Assembly: GCA_023014485.1 (NCBI GenBank)
Contig: JAJOZX010001079.1
Location: forward strand, 921,001 to 985,000
Length of the DNA: 64,000 bases
Direction of reading: 5' to 3'
Source: Bathynomus jamesi
Taxonomy: Eukaryota > Arthropoda > Malacostraca > Isopoda > Cirolanidae
The notes beneath the pieces are model-generated. The model saw only the letters and a list, made by a program, of their open reading frames with translations, was not told the DNA's origin and ran no database searches. This document shows, in pieces, positions 23,301-35,300 of this stretch (position 1 is its first letter; each line of letters opens with the position of its first letter). The translations under genes were made by a program, and so were the position numbers.

Positions 23301-26300
23301 TTGTCAAAGCGGAATTGGAACAGTAACATCTATCATCACTTGTTTCACTTGTATAATATCTTTTTTTACTTTTCAGGCATATAGATAAAATATTTCATAA
23401 TGAATAGAGCGTGTAAAAATGATCCCAATAGATTCTGCTACATATGTGGACGGTTACCATGCCAAATAACCAGTCCCAAATCACTAAATTTGTGAAGACA
23501 ATGTATAGAGCATACTTTGGAATTAAGCTAGGGGACCAGGACAAAAATTTCGCCCCTCATATGTGCTGCAAGACGTGCATTGAAAATTTGAGAAGATGGA
23601 GCAAAGGCAGAGCGAAATCTTTGCCTTTTGGAATTCCCATGATTTGGAGAGAAGGAAAGGATCACGTGACAGATTGCTATTTCTGCATGACAAACCTCCA
23701 AGGTGGGCTTATAAATTTATTTTTCTTAAATATTTTGAAATCCTCGTATGAAACTTGACATAATATTCACCATATGTAATATTCACCATATAGCATAATA
23801 TTCACCATAATGGTAATCATACATTTACATATACATATTGTTATAGAAATACATTTACACATATTTTATACAAGTTACATTTACATATACAATGATTGTA
23901 TATTTTCTTTCTTTTTCATTCATATTGTCCCCGAAGGGACAATATGAGTGAAAAAGAAAGAAAATATACAGACTCCATCGACCTATTTCATATCTTACAG
24001 ACCGCAGCCTTCCCTCACGAGCCGCCACTGTCTGAATGCTTCTTCTATTTCATATGCAAGTTTTATATCCATGTTTCTGTGTTTCTATTTTCAGGAGTTA
24101 ACAAGAAGAATAACACATTGTTGTATACCCTGACATTCCTTTGCTATGAGACCTGTACCCCATGGTCCTGGAATTCCAATACCCGACCCACCTCAAACCC
24201 TGGACTTCGATGATTCTGATGATGAATCAATGACCAATGCCAATGACCAGTCCAAGTCGTATATACCTCAAAATACCGCTTCAAATGAGCCGAGGCCTCT
24301 CAACCAGGCCAAACTTAATGATCTTACCAGGGATTTAGGACTTTCCAGATTAGCTGCCGAGATCTTGGGCTCACGACTTCGAGAGGACAACTTGCTGGCT
24401 CCGGGAACAACATTCTCCTGGTATAGGAAACGAGAGGAAGAATTCCGCAAGTTTTTTGCAGTGCACGAAAATACCTCTTCCTTAGTGTACTGCTGCAATG
24501 TTGAGGGGCTAATCGAATCCTTGGGCCTGCCATATAACGCATCAGAATGGAGGATATTTATAGACTCGTCTAAACGAAGTTTGAAAGCAGTACTTCTCAA
24601 CATTGGGAATAGGGTTGCATCAGTCCCTGTAGCACATTCCGTACAACTTACTGAGAGCTACGATAACATGAAAATTTTACTGGATGCTCTCGTATACGAC
24701 CAACATAACTGGAGGATCTGTGGAGATTTGAAGGTAATACTAATATCATAAGTAAACTATTGCTATTGACTATGTTGTTTTTCCAAAGGTTATTTGAGAG
24801 CGTATAAGAACACTTAACTTCCCCACAGAAGTGATACAGTCCAATGCATAGATTTTTTTATCTGCTAGAACAAATTCTCTAAATTCTTTAAATATTTTCA
24901 TTTTTTTTCAGATTGTGGCATTTGTATTGGGAATGCAAGGGGGATACACGAAATACCCATGTTTCCTCTGCAAATGGGATAGCCGAGCGGATGAGAAGCA
25001 CTATGCACAGCGTGAATGGGCATCCAGAGAGAATTTTGAACCTGGGTCGCATAATGTCGTTTCAGTGCCCCTTGTACCACCAACAAAAATTTTGCTCCCA
25101 CCACTTCATATTAAGCTGGGCTTGATGAAAGATTTCATCAAATCAATGAATAAGGAGGGTTCAGCATTCCGATATCTCGAGAGTAAATTTCCTCATATAT
25201 CTGATGCTAAACTAAATGCTGGGGTTTTTGATGGTCCTCAAATTCGAACTTTGATCAAGGATACTCAGTTCGAAAACGCAATGACTCCAACTGAGAAGAA
25301 TGCCTGGCAGGCATTCAAATCAGTTGTCACTGATTTTCTTGGCAAGCGTAGAAGTCCAGAATACGAGTCCGTTGTCGAAAACTTGATGGAAGCTTTCAAA
25401 GCTCATGGGTCGCGCATGTCCATAAAAATGCACTTTTTGTGGTCCCACTTGGACTATTTTCCTGAAAATTGCGGGGATTATAGTGAGGAACAGGGTGAAC
25501 GATTTCACCAAGATATCAAAATAATGGAAGAGAGGTACCAGGGAAACTGGGATATCAATATGCTGGCGGACTATTGCTGGTGTTTGAAGCGAGACGTGCC
25601 CGAAGAAAAACACAGACGGAAAGCCAAAAAAACTTCATTCCTTCCTCAATAAACTTTTTTCCATATTCATTGTATGAATAAAAGTATTTATTCACACAAT
25701 GTTTTCATTTTTCACGAGTGTTCTTATAATATTACTCGTATCTACAGTGTTTAAGCTAAAAAAATCAATAAATTTGGGGATAAAATTGGACTTATAATAA
25801 ATGGCCAATAGAGAAAAAACCTGACCTGATTGAGGAAAACCAATGTCATTTTCGAATTCAGCATGGTCGAATTATATAATATGAGTTGAAAAAACCCTCA
25901 CAGCAGACAAAAAAATTTCATATGCATACCAGTGTAATAGGCCAACGGCATATCACTAAAACGGGCCATATTTTCGGGGTTTAATCAACCAGCTGTGCAA
26001 AAAGCTACAACAGCTCTTAAGTAAAAGGTGGGGACTCTAGATCATATTTTGCCCTGTTGTACACAAATTTAAGTGTGTGGTGCTTATGATATTCATGTTT
26101 GAAGTGAAGCACCCAAAAGGGCCAACTGCCCAACAAAAAAAAAAATCTGCACTCCAGATAATATGATAGATAGATAGAATAACCTTTATTAATAATAAAA
26201 TAAATACAGTAGTCTTTTTACAATTTACAATTTTTACAATGACATAAATAATTGTGAAGCTCGACTATTTATTTTTTTTTTATTTTTAATTTGGCCCTTA

Positions 26301-29300
26301 AGCTTTAGGCTTTACTGGGCTCAAACAAACAAAAATGAACAAACAAAATACATTTATTCATTGACGCCTCATATTCTATGACTTATAAAGGGTACATTGG
26401 TTTTAATAACATTTTTATTCTTCATTTTGGACAAACTACTAGTGCATAATGGCAATTAAATAGTGTATTTTATGAGAATATACCACTAGATAGATAGTCG
26501 GCGATTATTTTGACGAAAATTAAATAATTTGACTTTTTTCAAATCATATGATTTCTTTTGGTTAATTAGTCTAATGTACATGCTTTCATATTCAACAGAC
26601 TACAATCATGGTAATTATTACAATATTAACTGGAGTACACATAAATATCAACAGTATACGTGCATTTAGAAATAGTTGTTCTTAGTTAGTGGACTTTTAC
26701 TCTTCCTCACTGTCTTCATCCGATTCATTTTCTTCATATTCATTTTCAGCGCAGAGTTGTATGATCAAACTCCAGAGGCTTGTTCCATTTGACTTGCTGA
26801 GCCACTGAATACAGTTGGTGATTCATTGTTTGAACAGTGTCCCTCTGACCCATTTTCCTCATCATCTCTTTAGACCGTAACATACTTGTATATATGGTTG
26901 AGGGGTCAGATAGCTTTGCCTCCAGGACTGGAGCATACACTGCAACTGTTTTAGTTTCTTTCTTCAGTCCATAATGGCGTTATCGGTGTCTTAGGAAGTT
27001 GCAATTCCGCTGGCTGCAGAAGGGTCTTACGCGGAGTCACTATTACATTCGGCTATTACATTCAGTTTACCGGATATGTGTAATATAGCGATATCATGAG
27101 GTTGAAGCGCTAGAGACCACTTTAATAGCTTCTGGTTTTTATCCTTCATTTTTGACAGGAATGTTAATGGATTATGGTCGCTATATATGCTTAATGTCGA
27201 GTTTGGGCAATTCACATACACACTGAATTTGTCCAAAGTGAAAAGAATCGCCTGTAGCTCCTTCTCGATCGTCGCGTAATTTTTTTTTTTTTTAAGTTTC
27301 TTCAGCTTAAAGGAAGCATAGCAGATATGATAAAGGACTCCCTCCGGACTCATCTGCAGGAGTACGGCCTCCACTCCCGTATCGCTCGCGTCCATCTGGA
27401 TCTGGAACGGCCTGGAGAAGTCGACTGATCAGAGGATCGGAGTACTTTCCAGAAGTCTCTTAATCCCCTTGATTGCCGGTTGGCACCTTTCGTCCCACTG
27501 GAACTTTCCCTTGTCGCTTAGTAGATCGGTCTAGAAAGGTGTCCGTCGAAACTTGGGCAAAATCTTATGTAGTAGCCGACCATTCCCAAGAACCTTTGAA
27601 GAGCTTCCTTAATATAAGGCGCAGGGAATTTCTTGATGGCCTCTACCTTTACCGAGATTGGAGCGACTTGACTTTGTCCTACGACGTATCCCAGATTCAA
27701 CATCAGCTTTGCTGCTGCCGTGGACTCGTGCGATTTGGAAGTTGCTTGATGGGTCGGGCCTCTTTCTCAATCTGTACATCATACGCTATGAGAGAGGACG
27801 TAGTCGGCACGTCACTGAATAGGGAGCGATTGATTCAACAATTTTTGTGAGCTGTGAGTTTGTGGCTTAGGTTTACGTGTCCTAATTTGGTTTTCACCTT
27901 TACGTGTGGCTGTATTATTAACCTCTTTGGCTCAACACATAATTCACAGTTCGATAATTTCCCTTTTATGAGTGTTCCCTTCACTTGAGACAATTAAATT
28001 CGCGACTACTTTTACTTTAGTATCACCTTTTTCGACCATAAACTTAGTGTTATTGTCCATGCGCTCAGTATCTTTTAAAAGATTAAAGTGACAATAACCT
28101 AATTTTTCTCCTTCAATCAGGATTTTTTATTCAAGAAATTTTTTAGCACTGATTTTTTGTCTATCCTCATACGGACCCCCAAAAAAATCTAGTGTCTAAT
28201 AGGTCTTTAGGCACTGTTAGGAACTCCAAAACTTTATTTTCACTCTGTAACTCTCTACAATGAGCATTTTTATCAAAGGTTTCTTTTATTTTTTCCTGAG
28301 TTGCCCTTAACGGTCTTTAGCAAATTGATTTTCCTAATAAAGTTTATCCTTAAATTCTTGAACGTATTTAGTACGGACAAGTTCTCTTTGTTCCAGCCAG
28401 GCTTCATGGTGTCTGATAAAACCCATTTAATACCCCTTGTGATCGTGGGTGATATGGTGTGGAGGTTTTGTGGGTTATACCTAATGTATGTGTTATTTGT
28501 TCAACACCCGAGAGGTGAAGTGACCCCCCCCCCCACTGTTGTTTGTTCCCTAATTTTTTTTTTAGGTTTATGAGAATTCTCAGGTTCCTTTCCTATAGAA
28601 TCTCCCTGTTGTGATGTGGAGTTTGGTGTATCTTGAAAGAATTATGTAATTTTTCCTATCCAATTGGTTACTCTCTCCTACATCATTTTCTCGAGTCTCA
28701 CCTTGGGTGATCCAGGTTGAGAGCTTTCGCTTCTCGATGGTCCAATTTTGGACTGAGTGACAACCTAGTTACTTTTCCTTGACGTTTTTGGGTTGTCCTC
28801 TTCTGAGCTTTCGCTCGGTTGGGTAATGACCCAATTATTTTTTCCCGAGTCTCATTTCGGATGACTCTTGCTGAGAACTTTCGCCTCTCAATGGTCCAGT
28901 TTTGGACCAATTGACAATACAGTTGGTTACCTTCTCTGGAGGTCCTGAGTTGTCGCCATTTGAGCTTTTGCTCGGAGGGGTAATGACCCAATTATTTTTG
29001 CCGAGTCCCACTTTGGGTGACCCTTGTTGAGAGCTTTCGCTTTTCGGTGGTCCAATTTTGGACCGAGTGACAACACAGTTTCCTTTCTTTGAGGTTTCTT
29101 GGTTGCCCTCGTTTGAGCTTTTGCTCATTTGGGTAAATTCCCAACCATTTTGTCAAGTCCCATCTTGGGCTGACTCTTTTTGTACGTTGATACTTTCGGC
29201 TGGCAACTCTTCGTACCACCCCACAGCGTCCTTTTTGTTCACTGTTTGACTAGCTTGGGCTGCCATTATTGGGGTCTTTCTTTTGCCCTTTGAACCAGCG

Positions 29301-32300
29301 ATTTTTTCGTAGGTGGCCCTTCTTCTTGCAGAAAGTGCAGAACCCCAGTTTCCTTTCAGGTTCTTCGTCTGCTTTCTTTCTGCAGTTTTCTTTTCGTTGC
29401 CTGAATCAACAATTTTGTCTTATGTGAACCTTCTTCCTGCAGAAGGTGCAGAATATCCGTTTCCTTCCATGTTCTTTATCTACTTTGTCTCTGTGGTTTT
29501 CTTTTCACTTTTTGAACCAACATTTTACTTTTCTTGGCCCCATTTTTTGCAATAAGTGCAGAAGCCCCATGTTTTTCTTCTGTTTTCCCTTTGCAATTTT
29601 CACTAGGTTTGTTGAACCAACATTTGTCGTACGTGTGGCTCCTTCTCATGCAATATGTACAGAATATCCCTGTTTTTCCCCCCTTTGTGTATGAGTGCAT
29701 CTCTGTGGTCTGTTTGTTGACCTTGACTTGCTTTCGTCATTGGTTTTGGTGTGAGTAGGAAACTTCACACATTCAACCGTATCAACCTTTTCCTTTGTGG
29801 GTGTTTGGTTTTCTAACCTTGACTTGCCTTTATCATAGACTTCGGTGTGGATAATAACCTTCACACATTCAAACGTATCAGACTTTTCCCGTGTGGGTGC
29901 GGGGGGTTTTATGTTACGGAGTTCTCCCCCCGTGTTCCCCTGTTCTTTTTTTAATTCTAACTAGCGGAACGAACCGGCGTGGCCCGGGTGGAAGTTGAAC
30001 GCTGAGAACCCGCCCTTCGTGTGAGTAGTAAAAATATCCCGCCGTACTATTCAATTAACCGGGCATTTAATAATCTTCCCGTAGGTTTCGATTAATTTTA
30101 AGCAACTTTAGAATGAGACGTGAATGTAAAAATTAAGTAACTGGTTAGGTTAATTGAATGTCCGGTTAGGTCAACTGAGTGCTCGGTTAGATCAACTGAG
30201 TGCCCGATTAGGTTAACTGAATGCCCGGTTAGGCCAATTGTACGCCCTTGACGATTGGTTAGGTTAAGTCGTGATATTTTCGTTAGTTTTAACAAAATTT
30301 TAAAAAAATTCAAATTTTTGTCTAATTAAAAAAAATTCAAATTTTGGTTGCTGAATCGTAAATGCATCGCGTGAAAAGCACGCGCTAGAGCTCCGCCCAT
30401 TTTATGACGTGTCTATGATGTCATTATCTTTCATCCAATCCGGAATACAGAGGCCTCCAGCGGCCTCAGATGACCTCGAAGCCCGACACCACATAGCCTA
30501 TGTTCTTCCCCGGCCTCAGTTACCTTTATTTACCAAGTCTCCCAATCTGGCCAGTGGTTTGGCCGTCCATAAGTAACAAAGTTCGAAGTTCGCAGTTTGA
30601 CCACCAGAATTATTATTTTAGGTAACCTTATCTGAGCGTTGGCCGCTTCCATCTCGGCTTTGCATAACCTAATTCTGTCTGTAACAGTGGTCTTGTCTAT
30701 TAACTCTAAGGCAATGTTTTCTATATGTCTTCCTCCCATAAGTATTTTATGACTGATTTTTAATTCTCTTTCTAGCGCATTCTGAGGTATTTTATGTGAT
30801 GAACACCAATAGGCAGTGGTGGGCACGCGCAACGATTTTTGTAGCGCCGCAGCCGCAACCGCAACTCTGCTGAAATAGTTGCGCCGCACGCGCAAGCGCA
30901 ACCCTTTTCAAAAAGTTGCGCCGCAAGCGCAAGCGCAACCAAAAATGTTGCGCCGCAACTTTTTGCGGCGCAACTGCCCACCTTTGCCAATAGGCCTTTA
31001 AAAGATTTATTTTAAGTGACTCGATATCTGGGTTCTGCACGAAAGAGTCAACGTTGAAAGTCATTATAAAGTTTAGGATGAAGTTTACCTGTTTATGCTC
31101 TATACCTTTTTAAAACACAAAACTTTATAACATAAAGAAAAAAATTTGGATCACCTAAAGATCAGGGCCCCCCACCCCAGCCTTCGTTAGTTAGCCTTAT
31201 AAGGCTAACTAACGAAAATATCACGACTTAACGTAACCAATCGTCAAAGGCGTACAGTTGACCTAACGATTGGTCAGGTTAAGTCGTGATATTTTTGTTA
31301 GTTAGCCTTATAAGGCTAACTAACGAAGGCTGGGGGCCCTGATCTTCAGGTGATCCAAAAAGTTTTACCCTTTCAAAACTTTTGAAAATTTTTAGGATCT
31401 TAAAACCTTTAAAACTTTTAACTTCTTTAGACCTTTAGTCTTTTATTTCCTATGAAAATTAACAAAAAAACCTTCGTTTTTAAGTTAATTTGATAACTCA
31501 ATTTGATTTTGATTTTTATTCAAGTGACTATTTAGTTCACTTAATACGGGTTCTTTTTATCGAATTCAAATTCCGTCAGATTTCTCAGATATCCTGGACA
31601 GCAGGCCCCCAGTTGTTATATTTTGACTTATATGATGCGTTTTATTTTATGATTTATTGATCATATATATTTTATTTACGCCTGTTTTGAGGTTCAAGCC
31701 ACCACATAACAAAATAATACCATTCAGGTTTCTTGTTACTTCCGTATAGGGGAATAAATTAAAAGCTTTTAACAAAAATAATATATATTTTATTGGTAAG
31801 TCAACGCTAAATATATTCAATGCAAAATGAAATTTCGATAAGAATTACTATTTATTAAGGAGAAGACTAATTATTTTAGATTCGAAATTAATACAAGCTA
31901 ATTAACTCCTTTAAGTTATTGGTTCATTGCTTAATTGATTAGAACCCTAATTGTAAGTTGTAAGACCATTAAAATGAATGGATAAACCATCAAAATAGCT
32001 TATGTAATGCTTTATGAATTACAGCCTTTTGTTTATTTGTTCCTCTACCGTATTTGCTACTATACATAATACAATTTAGATTGAATTATCTTTAGAATAA
32101 CAATTGGGTGCTACTGTAGTATGCGGTCTACCTACGATTGGTTAGGTTTAATCATATTTTCGTTAAAACTAACGAAAATATCATGACTAAACCTAACCAA
32201 TCGTCAAGGGCGATTGACAATGGGATGTAAACGAACAATTAGTAAACAAGATAAGAAGCTATAATTAAAAGGTAGACCGCCGAATCGTAGGTAGACCGCA

Positions 32301-35300
32301 TACTACAGTAGCACCAACAATTGTTTCTCTACCCGGCCTTTTGACCGTATTAGCTAGGTGCATAATACATTTTCATAGAATTATTTGAATTCTATTTGGT
32401 TAATTTACCATATTAACAATGTATAATACAGTGGGATAATATGTCTAATGCATACCTTAATTACAATGTTTACCTACTTCCTTTTTGACAGTGGTAAATT
32501 GTAAATATAACCTTCTAAATCGGGTTAAGATCTTATGATTCTTATCGGTTTGAGGGCCGTAATATTTTTTAACATTACTTGTTTTTTATTGTCCAGTTTT
32601 AATTGAGGATTTCAAAAATAACACTCATGTTTTAGAGAAACAAATAGTGAGGCAGTTATATGCAATTTAACAAATTTAAAATATATATTTTTAAACTGTA
32701 TTGGGATCTTTTTGGTTTGACGGCCGGCCGGCGGAAAAAAACGAGTCATGGCTACGGGACCGTCAAATTCTAGACTCTACCGACTGGTTAGGTTAACTGA
32801 ATGCCCAGTTAGGTTAACAGAATGCCCGGTCAGGTCAACTGTACGCCCTTGACGATTGGTTAGGTTAAGTCATGATAGTTTCGTTAGTTTACTGTCAAAA
32901 CAAACGAAAATATCATGACTTAACCTAACCAATCGTGATGAGCGTACAGTTGACCTAAAACTTTCAGGGATTTTGGAATCTTAAAGCGTATATGATATTC
33001 TCTAAACTAAAATGTATAACTGCCTCACTAGTTGTTTCTCTAAAACATGAATGTTATTTTTGAAATCCTCGATTAAAACTGGACAATAAAAAACAAGTAA
33101 TGTTAAAAAAATATTACAGGCCGTCAAACCGAAAAGATCCTCGGGTTACTTTCTTGTAATTTAATTGGTAATTTATACACACTAGAATACCATATACAAT
33201 TTTTATATATTTATATATCGAATGTAAGGAACTCAATATCCGTTTTCTGTACGAGGAAATTTATGATAGACTATTCTCTGAGTCTTTTTAAATCACACAA
33301 AATGTACACAGAGTTCCTTCGTTTTCTTTCTCTAACTTTTTAGGAGAGACGATTTTTAAGTCTTATTTTTATTTTAAGCCAACCCGTTTGATTTTCGGGT
33401 AATTTATGCTCAAATCGGGGAACAATGGTACGTTATGCTACACACGATATTTTAAGTACGAACTTTACTTACGTTCAAAAAGGGGAGTTTAATCCAATTT
33501 TGTTTAATTTTGGACCCAGGATTTTCACGAGACCCGCTTTATGTAAAGCTTGGAGACACATTGATTCTCTTTTCTAATCTCAATTTCGTTACAATTATGT
33601 TCCGTCTTTCTTAAAGAATTTTTTAAATTAAAATTTAAAATCTCTCGAGGATATTCCTCAGGCGAAACCAAAAGGTAAACAAAAACAACTTTGAGCACTC
33701 ATTCACTCTTGAGGTGTCAAACGAGCGTTCGTTTTTTGATAACGCGAGCGTGATTTATACCCTTTCTACGCTAACCTCTCGAGGTCAATTTCAACCCTAA
33801 GTTTAAAAGAGTAATTTAATGTTCGCGTAACAAAAAATAGACCTTAAAATTCTTTAATTCTGTCTTTCTACCATTTTTATTTCATTTTGATATTTACGCA
33901 TACAAATTCGTGTCGTTTTCATGAGCAATTTTGTGTCTTGGTTAATTTATAACCAGTAATTAACCTTATTACATTCCCCATATACGAGTATAACAGTATG
34001 TATATACAAACACTCACCGTGTTTATTAAAAAGACTTTATTCAGAAAAAAAATACGAGTGACGGAGTTTTACAATATTTTCCAAACATTTTTCTGTACAA
34101 TTTAGATATTTGACCTGACATTCACAGTATTCTAATCTGAATATGCCGTTAGAAACATGGAAGTTTTCTTATTATACCAGCCGGAAAGCGAGCTGTCGTA
34201 ATGAAAGAAAAGAAATGAGAACGTCATTAAAAAATTATTTAAACGAACTAATTTTCACTTTTGTAAAGGGAGTGACACGGGAAATAGCTGAGAAACTTTG
34301 CGGTCAAACTTACGATGGAACATGTCTTCCCAGATCAAAACTCTCAACCCAGGTTTCGTCCCATGAATCAGGTACGTTACTGGGAACCTTAGATACAGTT
34401 CTTATGACTTTTATACTTGATGTGAAACAACCGTCCCTACACTGTAAACAGACGACCTTTGGAGGCACATTCACACCCACAAGATGGAGAACTGAGTTCC
34501 TGCCTGTTGCTTGTATTCTAAAAGATACAGATTTTAAGGCTGCGACCATAACGGGCATATAATCTTTAGAATTTTTAATTTAATCATGTCACTTATTTTC
34601 ACTTTTACTCCTTACCATTCCTAAGGTACAATCCTTGCTATTAATGCCTTGTCAGTAGCGAAAGTTTCCCTAGCCATCGGGGCAGGAAGAAACACAACTT
34701 CAGATCCGATCAATTATGGAGTAGGGATCATACTTTTAAAGGTGAGGATACGATAGTTTAGTTATGTCAGGTCAGATTAGTTTAGGTTGGACTGCGTTAG
34801 GCTAACTTCTTTCAGTCCAATAAATTAGATTAGGTTAAACTAGATGACGTTAGATTAACTTAGTTTGTTAGCAGTGGCGACTCGTGGTATAAATGTATGG
34901 GGGTGCGATTTCATAAAATTGTACGACAACACGGACTCACAATAGGCTAGCGCGAATCCAACTGCCGCTCACAAGAGTACTTGTATTAACATATGCGGCT
35001 ATGCCAGACGTACAATTCTAGTTAATTACAAATAAGTAATAATTTCAATAAAATACATATAAATGGCTTATATCATTATTACTGAAGTAACTATTAGTAA
35101 AAATAAAGTTGTTATTAAAAAAAAATTCGCGATTGTACTTATATTTTCATTACAACAGTAAAATATAATTTATATTTACTTGAGCGAAAAAATCTATCGC
35201 TCCATTCGGCTGCAATATTATTTGTATTCAAACAGCGGTACGCTGTTTGAAGCTATGCTATAAGTTTAGAATATTATGTACTGTATGAAGGCTTACTCAA

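Larger units (their letters stand above)
27000..33995 (-). mobile_element. Ty3/gypsy LTR retrotransposon, 3'-truncated
   Basis: Read on the minus strand: LTR (33995-31614), leader, gag (from 31064), zinc knuckles (29700-29290), tandem-repeat linker (29170-28685), reverse transcriptase (about 27850-27500) and RNase H (27395-27027). Integrase and 3' LTR are missing; the element ends near 27000. Frames are broken throughout and several MITEs have inserted. It occupies most of the TYMP intron E-F, ending about 270 bp before exon F. Confidence 0.75.
31614..33995 (-). repeat. probable 5' LTR of the Ty3 element, inflated by insertions
   Basis: Bounded by TGTTATA (31614) and TATAACA (33989-33995), a 7-bp terminal inverted repeat of the TG...CA type. 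On the minus strand the sequence just inside is ACTGGGGGCCTGCTGTCC, a plausible primer-site region. The 2.38 kb length includes the 209-bp MITE and the 32545-33132 inverted-repeat element. No second LTR is in the window, so the call rests on termini and position only. Confidence 0.45.

Noticed and set aside
27473..27850. 125-residue plus-strand open frame
   Set aside because: Antisense of the Ty3 reverse transcriptase.
30792..31064. Ala/Arg-rich minus-strand frames as a small basic protein
   Set aside because: They read through the GC-rich repeats of the 173-bp hAT MITE.
34143..34268. Met-initiated upstream extension of TYMP exon F (139-residue open frame)
   Set aside because: The family similarity starts exactly after TTGTAAAG at 34268 and the phase fits a splice; the upstream part matches nothing.
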